From Gammaproteobacteria bacterium (lineage in GTDB: Bacteria > Pseudomonadota > Gammaproteobacteria > Steroidobacterales > PWYM01), in assembly GCA_003567475.1 (NCBI GenBank), contig PWZL01000058.1:1-64000 (forward strand): a stretch of DNA of 64,000 nucleotides, given 5' to 3'. Below the pieces are notes generated by a model that worked only from the letters and a program-made list of their open reading frames with translations, had not been told where the DNA came from and made no database searches. Below, in pieces: positions 8,883 through 17,530 of the stretch. Every line of letters starts with the position of its first letter. Positions within the stretch are counted from its first letter, which is position 1. The translations under genes were made by a program, and so were the position numbers.

Positions 8883-11800
8883 ATGATCCGGCAGCCAAGC
8901 CTCCGGATGTTAACGGGAGCCTTTCGGCCAGGCCGATCCAGCGTGTTTTCCGTACCCCTCATCGTCACCGTCTCGCTGGCCTACGTGGCGTTGCTGTTTC
9001 TGATTGCCTGGTGGGGAGACCGCCACGCACGCACCCGCCGGGGGCTGTTCGCCCAACCGGTCATCTACAGTCTGTCGCTAGCAGTGTACTGCACCTCCTG
9101 GACTTTCTATGGCGCAGTCGGCCAGGCGGCAACCAACGGCTGGGACTTCCTGCCGGTCTATCTAGGCCCGGCATTGATGTTCGTCGTCCTCGGCGGGTTC
9201 ATCGTTCGCATCGTACGCGTGAGCAAGGAACAGAACATCACCTCCATCTCTGATTTCCTCGCCTCACGATTTGGCAAGACCCAGGGACTGGCCGTGCTGG
9301 TCACCGTTGTCGCGACACTCGGCGTGCTGCCCTACATCGCGCTACAGCTCAAAGGGATCGCCATGGGCTTTACGCTGTTGACCGACAGTGCGGCCAACGG
9401 CATGCCCACGACCGAGACGCCCGGGCCACTGCAGACCGATACGGCACTGCTGGTCGCGCTGCTGCTGGCCGTGTTCACCATCCTGTTCGGCACCCGCCAG
9501 CTGGACGCCACCGAACATCACCCTGGACTGATGCTGGCGGTGGCGTTCGAGTCGCTGGTGAAACTGCTCGCGTTCCTGGCCGTCGGCATATTCGTGACCT
9601 GGGTCATGTTCGAGGGTCCCGGATCCCTGAATCCGCTGAGCAGCGCCGATGTCATGGTGTCGGGGATGTTCACGCCGGATGCCCTACGACTCAGTTTTTT
9701 CACCATCATGCTGCTGTCCATGCTGGCGGTGTTCTGTCTGCCAAGACAGTTCCACGTGGCTGTGGTGGAGAGCACCAGCGAGCATGAGGTCCGCTGGGCC
9801 CGCGTGCTGTTTCCAGTGTACCTGCTGCTGATCAGCCTCTTCGTCGTGCCGGTCGCCGTGGCCGGGCTGCTCAGTTTTGACACCCAGGTGTCCTCAGATA
9901 CCTTCATGATCGCGTTGCCGATGTCAGCAGGCCAGCAAGGCCTGACCCTGCTCGCCATGCTCGGCGGGTTCTCCGCCGCCACAGGCATGGTGATTGTCGC
10001 TGCAGTGGCCCTTTCGACCATGGTATCCAACGACATCGTCATGCCTGCGTTGCTGCGTCGCCGTGCCGTAGGTGAACATGGCGAAGCCGATCTTGGTCGC
10101 CTGCTCCTGCGGGTCCGCCGGGTGGTGATCGTCGGCCTGTTGCTGCTGGCCTGGGTCTACTACCGACTGTTCGGGTATGCGGAGAGTCTTGCGGGGATAG
10201 GCCTGCTGTCTTTCGCGGCCGTGGCGCAGTTCGGTCCGCTCATGCTGGCTGCCGCCTACTGGCGAGGTGCCAATCGACACGGTGCTGCACTGGGTCTTTC
10301 CCTTGGTTTCGCTGGCTGGTTTTACTGTCTGATGCTGCCGGTGATCCTGCGTGGCACCGGCCTGTTTCCCGGCTGGCTGGAGCACGGCCCGTTCGGCGTC
10401 AGCGGGCTGCGGCCCGAGGCTCTGTTCGGTGTCGTGTTCGATGATCCGCTGAGCCACGGGGTGTTCTGGTCGCTGCTGGCAAACGTCACTGGTCTGCTCG
10501 TCGGCACCTGGTCCGGGCGTGAGCGCCCGATCGATCGGATCCAGGCGAACGCCTTCCACGGTGCCGCGCTGGGCGCGAGTGCCGATGCCCTGACCAACGT
10601 CGGTATCGCCAAAGTCGGCGATTTCATGAACCTGACGCAGCGGTTCCTCGGCGAACCGCGCACACGTCAGACATTCGAAGACTACGCGCTGCAGCGCGGT
10701 GAGCCGCTGCGCGCGGAGCAACCGGCCGACGGCGAATTACTGCGACACACCGAGCGGGTGCTCTCTGGCGTGATCGGCGCAAGCTCCGCACGCCAGGTCC
10801 TCACTTCTGCCCTGGCAGGCAGCGGCATGCGCTTCGACGCCGTCGTACGACTGCTGGACCGCACATCGCAGCGGCTGAAGTTCCGCCAGGAACTCCTGCA
10901 GTCCGCGATGGAGAATCTCTCCGAGGGCATCAGCGTCATCGATGCCGACTTCCGACTGGTCGCGTGGAACCGCGCCTACCTGCGCCTTTTCGACTACCCG
11001 GAAGGCCTGATCCATATCGGTCGACCAATCGTCGAAGTGCTCGAGTTCAACGCGCGACGCGGATGGCTCGGCGACGGCGATATCGACATGCTGGTTGAAC
11101 GTCGGATGGCATGGCTGCGTCGGCGCAGCCCCCACTACTACGAGCGCGTCGGTACCGATGGGCGGGTCATCGAGATTCGCGGCAATCCGATGCCTGGCGG
11201 TGGCTTCGTGACCAGCTTTACCGATGTCACGGCGCGCCGGCGTACCGAGGCGGCGCTGCGCCATAGTGAGCGTCGCCTCACCGAGGCCCTGGAAGGGCTG
11301 GAACAGCGCGTAGAAGAGCGCACCCGCGAGCTCACCGAACTCAACGGTGAACCCCGCCGCGAGGTCGCCACCCGTGCCCGTGTCGAGGAGGCCCTGCGCC
11401 TGGCTAAAGCCGCCGCTGACGAAGCCAACCAATCCAAGACACGATTTCTGGCGGCGGCGAGCCATGATCTGCTCCAGCCGATGAATGCCGCCAGGCTGTT
11501 CGCCTCCTCACTGTCACAATTGCCCGCCCAGCTGCCGGACCAGCAGCATCTGGTGGCGCGGCTGGACGGTGCGCTGGAGAGCGCTGAACAGTTGCTGACC
11601 GCCCTGCTCGACATCTCCCGACTGGATGCCGGTGCGATGCCAGTCGAGCGTCGGAGCTTCCCGGTCGCCGAATTGCTCGACCCTCTGCATGCGGAGTTTT
11701 CTGCACTCGCCGCGGAGCGCGCGCTCCGGTTCGATCAGGTGCAATGTACGGCAGCAGTCCATTCGGATCGCAAACTGCTACGACGGGTATTGCAGAATTT

Positions 11801-12542
11801 CATCTCCAACGCGCTACGCCATACTCCCTCCGGGCGAGTGCTGGTGGGCTGTCGAAGACGGGCGGACTCACTGAGCATCGAAGTGCTGGATACCGGTCCA
11901 GGCATACCGGCTGACCAGACGGCGGCGATCTTCCGCGAATTCCACCGCTTGCAGGGCGCACGGCGCAGCCAGGGTCTCGGTCTCGGCCTGGCGATCGTCG
12001 AGCGCATTGCCCGCAGGCTCGATCATCCGATCCATGTCCATTCCATGCCGGGGCGCGGGACGCGATTCACCATCCAGGTCCCGTTGGCCACGGCAGGGGA
12101 AAGTGCCGGGCCGCCGCGATCGCCGCGCCGGCGCAGCCCGCAGGATCTCACCGGCCTGGTGGTGCTGTGTATCGATAATGAACCGGACATCCTTGCCGGA
12201 ATGGCCGCGCTGGTGCGCCCCTGGGGTTGTGAGGTGGTTACCGCGACCGATGAAACCGAGGCACTGGGGCTGCTGTCTCGACAGCCCGCCCCGCCTGACG
12301 TCGTGCTCATTGACTATCATCTGGACGACGGGGAGAACGGTATCTCGGTGCTGACTTCACTCAGGCGGCACTACCATCCCGGCCTACCCGGGATTCTCAT
12401 CACGGCCGACCAGAGTGAGGCTGTGCGTGAGCGGGCCCGAGCCGCGGGGCTGAGGGTACTGCACAAGCCGCTCAAACCTGCCGCACTGCGTGCCCTGCTG
12501 GGGCGTCTCGCGAACGCCCGATCGCGGGCAGTGGGACGCTGA
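8883..12542 (+). CDS. crbS: Symporter-domain hybrid sensor histidine kinase, CrbS/MxtR-like
   Basis: The product (up to 1219 aa) has an N-terminal sodium:solute symporter domain with ~13 membrane helices (about 25-540). A linker and PAS domain follow (about 660-770, SEGISVIDADFRLVAWNRAYL), then a coiled coil. The kinase core has H861 (AAASHDLLQPMNAARLF) and G-boxes (DTGPGIPA, GLGLGLAIVERIARRL). The C-terminal receiver has phosphoacceptor D1144 (LIDYHLDDG). This is the architecture of CrbS/MxtR, the sensor of the acetate switch that acts with a LuxR-type regulator to control acetyl-CoA synthetase and acetate permease genes. The start is uncertain: ATG 8883 overlaps a TATGAT hexamer, and ATG 8907 or GTG 8943 (start VFSVPLIVTVS) are alternatives. 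Confidence 0.88.
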   Translation: MIRQPSLRMLTGAFRPGRSSVFSVPLIVTVSLAYVALLFLIAWWGDRHARTRRGLFAQPVIYSLSLAVYCTSWTFYGAVGQAATNGWDFLPVYLGPALMFVVLGGFIVRIVRVSKEQNITSISDFLASRFGKTQGLAVLVTVVATLGVLPYIALQLKGIAMGFTLLTDSAANGMPTTETPGPLQTDTALLVALLLAVFTILFGTRQLDATEHHPGLMLAVAFESLVKLLAFLAVGIFVTWVMFEGPGSLNPLSSADVMVSGMFTPDALRLSFFTIMLLSMLAVFCLPRQFHVAVVESTSEHEVRWARVLFPVYLLLISLFVVPVAVAGLLSFDTQVSSDTFMIALPMSAGQQGLTLLAMLGGFSAATGMVIVAAVALSTMVSNDIVMPALLRRRAVGEHGEADLGRLLLRVRRVVIVGLLLLAWVYYRLFGYAESLAGIGLLSFAAVAQFGPLMLAAAYWRGANRHGAALGLSLGFAGWFYCLMLPVILRGTGLFPGWLEHGPFGVSGLRPEALFGVVFDDPLSHGVFWSLLANVTGLLVGTWSGRERPIDRIQANAFHGAALGASADALTNVGIAKVGDFMNLTQRFLGEPRTRQTFEDYALQRGEPLRAEQPADGELLRHTERVLSGVIGASSARQVLTSALAGSGMRFDAVVRLLDRTSQRLKFRQELLQSAMENLSEGISVIDADFRLVAWNRAYLRLFDYPEGLIHIGRPIVEVLEFNARRGWLGDGDIDMLVERRMAWLRRRSPHYYERVGTDGRVIEIRGNPMPGGGFVTSFTDVTARRRTEAALRHSERRLTEALEGLEQRVEERTRELTELNGEPRREVATRARVEEALRLAKAAADEANQSKTRFLAAASHDLLQPMNAARLFASSLSQLPAQLPDQQHLVARLDGALESAEQLLTALLDISRLDAGAMPVERRSFPVAELLDPLHAEFSALAAERALRFDQVQCTAAVHSDRKLLRRVLQNFISNALRHTPSGRVLVGCRRRADSLSIEVLDTGPGIPADQTAAIFREFHRLQGARRSQGLGLGLAIVERIARRLDHPIHVHSMPGRGTRFTIQVPLATAGESAGPPRSPRRRSPQDLTGLVVLCIDNEPDILAGMAALVRPWGCEVVTATDETEALGLLSRQPAPPDVVLIDYHLDDGENGISVLTSLRRHYHPGLPGILITADQSEAVRERARAAGLRVLHKPLKPAALRALLGRLANARSRAVGR

Positions 12543-12559
12543 CGCGCGCGCGCTGCTGG

Positions 12560-13084
12560 CTAGGTTTCACCGGCACAGGCCACGCGCAGCGCCGCATCGG
12601 TCGCCTCGAGTTGCCGCCAGTTCGCCCCTGCCAGTTGCCCATCGATGGTCATTTCGACGCCCGCCTGCAGGTCGGCCCGGCGGGCACCGAGACAATCGAA
12701 CACCACCGGGATTTCGCGAACCGGCATCCAGCGCTCCAGCAGCACTACAGTGGTCATGACCTGCCCGGGCGCGGCCTGGTGGCGTCGGCTGCGGCGCGTA
12801 TCCACCGCCAGCATGCGCAGCTCCAGCGGTTTGACCCAGGTCCAGGGGCGGAACCAGGAGACGCTGGTGCCTGTCGTCGCCACAATCACCCCCGCGGGCA
12901 ACTGCTCTGCCGTCCGCTCAGCCCACGCGTATTCCATGTGGACCATGAATCCGAGCATCGCCGCGCCGGCCGCCGCGGGCACCAGCCACGTCGGCAGTCG
13001 CCGGCGCAATACAACATTCACCGCCATGACCACCCCCGCGGCACCCAGCCCGAGCGTCACTGCAGCGATGAACTCCAGCAACAT
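12560..13084 (-). CDS. Hypothetical membrane-anchored protein in symporter operon
   Basis: The 174-aa product has two N-terminal hydrophobic helices (about 3-24 and 32-50) followed by a ~120-residue soluble domain (WFRPWTWVKPLELRMLAVDT). I do not recognise a named family. Its ATG shares one base with the stop of the symporter gene (TGATG), so it is almost certainly translated from the same mRNA. That placement suggests an accessory role for the transporter; nothing in the sequence shows what it does. Confidence 0.75.
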   Translation of the reverse strand: MLLEFIAAVTLGLGAAGVVMAVNVVLRRRLPTWLVPAAAGAAMLGFMVHMEYAWAERTAEQLPAGVIVATTGTSVSWFRPWTWVKPLELRMLAVDTRRSRRHQAAPGQVMTTVVLLERWMPVREIPVVFDCLGARRADLQAGVEMTIDGQLAGANWRQLEATDAALRVACAGET

Positions 13085-14856
13085 CAGTGATCTATCGCAC
13101 CCGCCGCCCCTCGCGGCACGCGGATACTCTCGACCAGCGCCTGGATCTCCGGAGGCGGCGCCTTGGTGAGCTTCATCACTGCCCAGGCCGTGGCGAAGTT
13201 GAGTACGGCGCCGACCGCACCGAACGACAGCGGTGAGATGCCGAACAGCCAGTTCTCCTGCACATTCTCCAACAGGTTAGTCCCCGGCACGAAAAACCAA
13301 CCCAGATAGGTGAAGATATAGGTCAGAGTACTGATCAGGCCCACCAACATGCCAGCCACGGCGCCCTCGGTGTTCATCTTCTGAGAGAAGATGCCCATCA
13401 TCAGTGCCGGGAACAGCGTAGCCGCTGCGAGGCCGAACGCCAACGCCACCACCTGTGCGGCGAAGCCAGGCGGATTCAGCCCAAGCCACGTCGCCAGCAA
13501 GATGGCAAAGGCCATGGAAATCCGCGCGGCCATCAGTTCCTGGCGGTCGCTGATCCCGGGCATCAGCACCGACTTCAGCACGTCATGACTGATGGCAGAC
13601 GAAATCGCGAGCAGCAGACCCGCCGCGGTCGACAGCGCGGCTGCCAGTCCTCCGGCCGCGATCAGCGCCAGCACCCAACCGGGCAGCTGGGCGATTTCGG
13701 GATTGGCGAGTACCAGGATATCCTGATTGAACACGACGATCTCGTTGCCCTCCCAGCCGCGCTCGGCCGCGATCGACGCGAAATCCTCGGAGCGGTCGTT
13801 GTAATACTGGATGCGACCATCGTCGTTCTTGTCCTCGAAACGCAGCAGACCGGTCTGTTCCCAGTTGCTCATCCAGTCGGGCTTGTCGGCGTAGGCGATC
13901 GGTGCCTCGCTGGTGCCGTCAGGATAAATGGTCGACAGGATGTTGAGCTTCGCCATCGCGCCTACGGCCGGCGCCGTAAGATACAGCAGCGCGATGAACA
14001 CCAGCGCCCACCCCGCGGACTTCCGGGCATCTGCGACCTTCGGAACCGTAAAGAACCGGATGATGACATGCGGCAACCCCGCGGTGCCGACCATCAGCGA
14101 CAGGGTAAACAGCACCATGTTCAATGTGGTGCCATGGTGACCGGTGTAATCGTGGAACCCCAGTTCGGTGAGAACCTCGTCAAGGCGAGACAACAAGGGG
14201 AGACCTGATTCCGCATGGGTGGAGAACAGCCCAAGCGCTGGGACGGGGTTGTTGGTGAGCTGCAGGGAGATGAACACGGCCGGGATCGTATAGGCGGTGA
14301 TCAGCACGCAATATTGGGCCAGCTGCGTGTAGGTAATGCCCTTCATTCCTCCGAGCACGGCATAAATGAACACCACCGTCGAGGCAATGATCAAGCCCGT
14401 GGTGTTTTCTACTTCGAGGAATCGCGAAAACGCCACGCCCGCGCCGGTCATCTGTCCAATCACATAGGTAATCGAAATCACCAGCAGGCAGACAACGGCC
14501 ACGATGCGTGCGCTCTGGCTGTAGAACCGGTCGCCGATGAACTCCGGCACCGTAAATCGACCAAATTTACGCAGGTATGGCGCAAGCAGCAGCGCCAGCA
14601 GTACATAGCCCCCGGTCCAACCCATGAGATAGCTCGAGTTGCCGTAGCCAACGAACGCGATCAGCCCGGCCATCGAGATGAACGAGGCGGCGGACATCCA
14701 GTCCGCGGCTGTGGCTGCGCCATTGACGATCGGGTTCACACCCCGGCTGGCCGTGTAGTAATCCGCGGTCGTACCGGCGCGCGCCCAGATGGCGATGCCG
14801 ATATACAGTGCGAAGGTCGCGCCGACGACGATCAGGTTGAGAACGAACTGGTCCAT
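13084..14856 (-). CDS. Sodium:solute symporter, ActP-like (VC_2705 type)
   Basis: The 590-aa integral membrane protein has about 13 membrane segments. SSSF hallmarks include ADYYTASRGVNPIVNGAATA, DWMSAASFISMAGLIAFVGY and FGRFTVPEFIGDRFY. A long extracytoplasmic loop follows the central segments (about 305-380, acidic, NWEQTGLLRFEDKNDDGR). It groups with monocarboxylate/acetate permeases that are paired with a DUF4212 small subunit, and that partner lies just upstream (14869-15135). Likely substrates are acetate or other short-chain carboxylates with Na+; the choice rests on the CrbS/CrbR-like neighbours. A palindrome 90 bases before the operon's first start codon is a candidate regulatory site. 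Confidence 0.9.
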   Translation of the reverse strand: MDQFVLNLIVVGATFALYIGIAIWARAGTTADYYTASRGVNPIVNGAATAADWMSAASFISMAGLIAFVGYGNSSYLMGWTGGYVLLALLLAPYLRKFGRFTVPEFIGDRFYSQSARIVAVVCLLVISITYVIGQMTGAGVAFSRFLEVENTTGLIIASTVVFIYAVLGGMKGITYTQLAQYCVLITAYTIPAVFISLQLTNNPVPALGLFSTHAESGLPLLSRLDEVLTELGFHDYTGHHGTTLNMVLFTLSLMVGTAGLPHVIIRFFTVPKVADARKSAGWALVFIALLYLTAPAVGAMAKLNILSTIYPDGTSEAPIAYADKPDWMSNWEQTGLLRFEDKNDDGRIQYYNDRSEDFASIAAERGWEGNEIVVFNQDILVLANPEIAQLPGWVLALIAAGGLAAALSTAAGLLLAISSAISHDVLKSVLMPGISDRQELMAARISMAFAILLATWLGLNPPGFAAQVVALAFGLAAATLFPALMMGIFSQKMNTEGAVAGMLVGLISTLTYIFTYLGWFFVPGTNLLENVQENWLFGISPLSFGAVGAVLNFATAWAVMKLTKAPPPEIQALVESIRVPRGAAGAIDH

Positions 14857-14868
14857 GCGAACGTCTCC

Positions 14869-15135
14869 TTATTGCTCATCGACGCCGAAGCGTCGATCGA
14901 GACGGTTCATGTACCAGGTGTAGTAGAAGATCAGGGCAATGAACGTGAGAATGGAACCCTGCTGCGCGAACCAGAACCCCAGATCGGTACCGCCCACGGT
15001 GATCGGCAGCATGGCCAGCAGCGGTCGGAGCACAATACCGAAGCCCACCGAGACCAGCGCCCAGATCATCATGCAGATGGTGATGATGCGCAGATTTGCC
15101 GACCAGTATGCTGCGGCGGAATGCTCGTTAGTCAT
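14869..15135 (-). CDS. DUF4212 small membrane subunit of the symporter
   Basis: The 88-aa protein starts MTNEHSAAAYWSANLRII and has two hydrophobic helices (about 18-40 and 55-75), ending MNRLDRRFGVDEQ. These features are typical of DUF4212, which is found beside VC_2705-type symporters as a probable second subunit. The frame is open 16 codons further upstream, but ATG 15135 has a G-rich SD (AGGGGGGG) at a good distance and matches the usual family N terminus. It leads the operon DUF4212-symporter-hypothetical, with 12 bases to the symporter start. Confidence 0.9.
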   Translation of the reverse strand: MTNEHSAAAYWSANLRIITICMMIWALVSVGFGIVLRPLLAMLPITVGGTDLGFWFAQQGSILTFIALIFYYTWYMNRLDRRFGVDEQ

Positions 15136-15225
15136 GGACTCTACCCCCCCTGAAGACCCCGCTGGCGATATCGAATGTACCACCAGATGCCATCATCCTA
15201 GACCCCTGGTCATCGACTGCCCATA

Positions 15226-15237
15226 CGACCATGGTCG
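15226..15237. promoter_or_regulatory. Palindrome CGACCATGGTCG upstream of the DUF4212-symporter operon
   Basis: A perfect 12-bp palindrome, 90 bases before the DUF4212 start codon at 15135. It matches two further copies in the crbR-porin intergenic region except for the central base (consensus CGACCWTGGTCG). A looser copy, GACC-N3-GGTC, lies at 15201-15211. It is a candidate operator, most simply for the adjacent LuxR-type regulator. Confidence 0.6.
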
Positions 15238-15253
15238 CGGACGCAACCCCACT

Positions 15254-15940
15254 TCACTGCCCCGCGAAATCGCGGGCGCCACTCTCTGGGGCGTCCACGG
15301 CCAGGCGCTGTGCCACCAGCACGGCCTGGGTGCGGTTATTGACGTTGAGCTTGCGAAAAATCGCTGTCATATGCGCCTTCACCGTCGCCTCTGAAATCTC
15401 GAGCTCGAAGGCAATCTGCTTGTTCAGCAGACCCTCGGTGACCATCATCAGCACCCGGAACTGTTGTGGGGTAAGCTCGCCGATCCGCTCGGCCACCTCA
15501 AGCTCATCGGTTGGCGCCCCGACCTCCAGCGACCCTAGACTGGAAGGTTGCCAGATATCTCCCGCCAGCACCGCGTACAACGCCTCACGGATCTCGCTGA
15601 CCGGCGCGGACTTGTGGATGAAGGCGGCGGCACCATGATCCAGCGCCCGTTGAATCACCAGCGGGTGGTCATTCGCCGAGATGACACAGACCGGCAGTCC
15701 CGGATGGTGGGCACGCAAATAGACCAAGGCCGAAAACCCGTGAACCCCTGGCATGTGCAGGTCGAGCATCGTCAGATCTGCATCCTCATGTTCCCGCGAG
15801 ACCTGCTCGAGCTCAGCCATGGTGCTGGCTTCCACCAATCGTACGCCCCCCAACGCCTTGTCCAAGGCGAGACCCAGAGCCTCACGGAACAGCGGATGGT
15901 CGTCGGCGACGATGACTTTGTGTGCAGCTTTAGCAGGCAT
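15254..15940 (-). CDS. crbR: LuxR/NarL-type response regulator, CrbR/ErdR-like
   Basis: The 228-aa product starts at ATG 15940 (MPAKAAHKVIVADDHPLF). An open frame extends 71 codons further upstream, but that segment is Arg/Gly-rich and covers the regulatory palindromes, so I reject it. The receiver domain has D13-D14, phosphoacceptor D60 (TMLDLHMPG) and K110. The C-terminal LuxR helix-turn-helix spans about 160-222 (LTPQQFRVLMMVTEGLLNKQ, ISEATVKAHMTAIFRKL). Together with the symporter-kinase at 8883-12542 it matches the CrbS/CrbR (MxtR/ErdR) acetate-response system, which activates acs and acetate-uptake genes. No acs gene is in this window. Confidence 0.85.
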   Translation of the reverse strand: MPAKAAHKVIVADDHPLFREALGLALDKALGGVRLVEASTMAELEQVSREHEDADLTMLDLHMPGVHGFSALVYLRAHHPGLPVCVISANDHPLVIQRALDHGAAAFIHKSAPVSEIREALYAVLAGDIWQPSSLGSLEVGAPTDELEVAERIGELTPQQFRVLMMVTEGLLNKQIAFELEISEATVKAHMTAIFRKLNVNNRTQAVLVAQRLAVDAPESGARDFAGQ

Positions 15941-16033
15941 AGCGAAACCCCGCACCCCCAGGCAACCACCCTGCCCTGGTCCAGAGCAGCGACCAGGCGC
16001 GAGTCTAGCAGCCCACGGCGCGCCACCGGCATG

Positions 16034-16045
16034 CGACCTTGGTCG
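16034..16045. promoter_or_regulatory. Palindrome CGACCTTGGTCG, crbR-proximal copy
   Basis: Arms CGACC and GGTCG around TT, extended by one more pair (GCGACC...GGTCGC, 16033-16046). It ends 93 bases from the crbR start codon on the minus strand. It is one of three copies of the same motif in this locus, suggesting autoregulation of crbR. Confidence 0.6.
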
Positions 16046-16088
16046 CGTGCGGCCATCCCAGGTCATGCACCCTGCTGCACACGCCGTT

Positions 16089-16100
16089 CGACCTTGGTCG
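16089..16100. promoter_or_regulatory. Palindrome CGACCTTGGTCG, porin-proximal copy
   Basis: Identical to the copy at 16034-16045 and exactly 93 bases before the porin ATG at 16194. An additional half-site CGACCTT follows at 16104-16110. The two intergenic copies are centred 55 bp apart and are arranged symmetrically towards the two divergent genes. Confidence 0.6.
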
Positions 16101-16193
16101 TATCGACCTTCGCCCAATGGCTCCGACACTCTCGACGGGTCATGGTGTTGCAAAGATCGTCGCAGTCAGCGGCTTCAACATCAGGGGGAGGCA

Positions 16194-17492
16194 ATGAACA
16201 AGTCACGATTCTCCATCACCATTGGCCTGGTGCTGGTACTCGCGTATCCAACGTCTACCCTGGGACACGATCGTGAGCAGGCCCTCGAAGCACGCGTTGC
16301 CGAACTCGAGCGGCTGGTCGCCAGCCTGCTCGCCGCCGGAGCAGTCTCACCCGCAGCCAGCACACCTGAACATACGCCACCGCCGCCGGAGCGGTCTGCA
16401 CTGGAAACCGCCCGGCCACCCGCAGGGCCAGGGACCGAATTCCGCTTCACCGGTTTCATCAAGCACGACATGATGTTCAGCCGTTACAGCGGCGGCCGCG
16501 TCCCGCCGCAAAGCGTGCTGCGAGACTTCTATGTCCCGGCGGCCGTGCCTGTGGGCGGCGCTTCCTCAGCGACGGATTTCGACAGCCATACCCGCGAAAC
16601 CCGCTTCATCTTCAATGTCACCCGACCGGACCAGGACCTGCAGGCCTATCTTGAGTTCGATTTCTCCGCCAACACCGGGGGCGACGAACGTCTCACCAAT
16701 GCCACCAGTCCGAATGTGCGCCAGGCCTTCCTGCGCTGGCGCGGGCTGCTGGCCGGCCAGGCCTGGACCACGTTCTTCAACGTCGGCGCGCTACCCGAAA
16801 ATATTGACTTCATCGGGCCTTCGGAAGGAACGATCTTTGTGCGCCAGCCCCAGTTGCGATACACCCACGGCCCCTGGCAGATCGCCATGGAGAACCCGGA
16901 AACCACCGTCACTCCGTTTGGCGGCGGCACTCGCCTGGTCACCGACACCGCACGGACACCCGATATCGTCCTACGCTACAACCACACGGCGTCCTGGGGT
17001 CAGGTCAGTCTGGCCGGGCTGGCCCGTGAACTCGGCATCGATGAGTCTTCCGGCCGTGAGCGGCGTATCGCGTGGGGGCTGAGCGCATCGGGCAAAGTCG
17101 ACCTTGGGGACAATGATCTGCGCTGGATGGTCTCCGGTGGGCCCGGCATTGGCCGCTACCTTGGCCTCAACACCGCCAACGACGCGGTACTCGATCCCAG
17201 CGGCCGATTGGACCCCATTGACGCCTGGGGTGGCTTTCTGTCCTACCGACACGTCTGGCATCCACGCTGGCGATCGAATTTCACCGTATCCCTGTTCCGC
17301 GCCGATCACGACACCACCCTCAGCGGCACAGCGGTGACTCGCGCCGCAGAGAGCGCGCATATCAACCTGATCTATCAGGCGACCGGTGACCTGCGCTTTG
17401 GCCTGGAGTACATCCACGCGCGACGGGAAATCGAATCCGGCGCGTCCGGACGAATGAACCGATTGCAGTTCGCGACCACCCTTGGATTCTGA
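16194..17492 (+). CDS. DcaP-like trimeric outer-membrane porin
   Basis: The 432-aa product starts at ATG 16194 behind an excellent SD (AGGGGGAGG). A signal peptide (1-24, ending TLGHD) precedes a short coiled coil (EQALEARVAELERLVASLL), a Pro-rich linker and then the barrel, starting FRFTGFIKHDMMF. The barrel contains LEFDFSANTGGDE and RWRGLLAGQAWTTFFN and ends LQFATTLGF. The N-terminal coiled coil and the GQAWTTF pattern are typical of DcaP-type porins, which pass small organic acids. Its divergence from crbR and the matched palindromes suggest it supplies carboxylates to the symporter under CrbR-type control. Confidence 0.85.
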   Translation: MNKSRFSITIGLVLVLAYPTSTLGHDREQALEARVAELERLVASLLAAGAVSPAASTPEHTPPPPERSALETARPPAGPGTEFRFTGFIKHDMMFSRYSGGRVPPQSVLRDFYVPAAVPVGGASSATDFDSHTRETRFIFNVTRPDQDLQAYLEFDFSANTGGDERLTNATSPNVRQAFLRWRGLLAGQAWTTFFNVGALPENIDFIGPSEGTIFVRQPQLRYTHGPWQIAMENPETTVTPFGGGTRLVTDTARTPDIVLRYNHTASWGQVSLAGLARELGIDESSGRERRIAWGLSASGKVDLGDNDLRWMVSGGPGIGRYLGLNTANDAVLDPSGRLDPIDAWGGFLSYRHVWHPRWRSNFTVSLFRADHDTTLSGTAVTRAAESAHINLIYQATGDLRFGLEYIHARREIESGASGRMNRLQFATTLGF

Positions 17493-17530
17493 ACGCTCAG
17501 CCCCCAGGACAGGGCCGCCGGTGCCGCGCG

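Noticed and set aside
8882..8887. TATGAT as a defined promoter -10 box for the CrbS-like gene.
   Set aside because: The hexamer fits, but no acceptable -35 lies 15-18 bases upstream, so I mention it only as a start-site caveat.
15941..16153. N-terminal extension of the response regulator gene.
   Set aside because: The extra 71 residues are low-complexity Arg/Gly/Ala, precede the normal receiver-domain start, and would put the regulatory palindromes inside the coding region.
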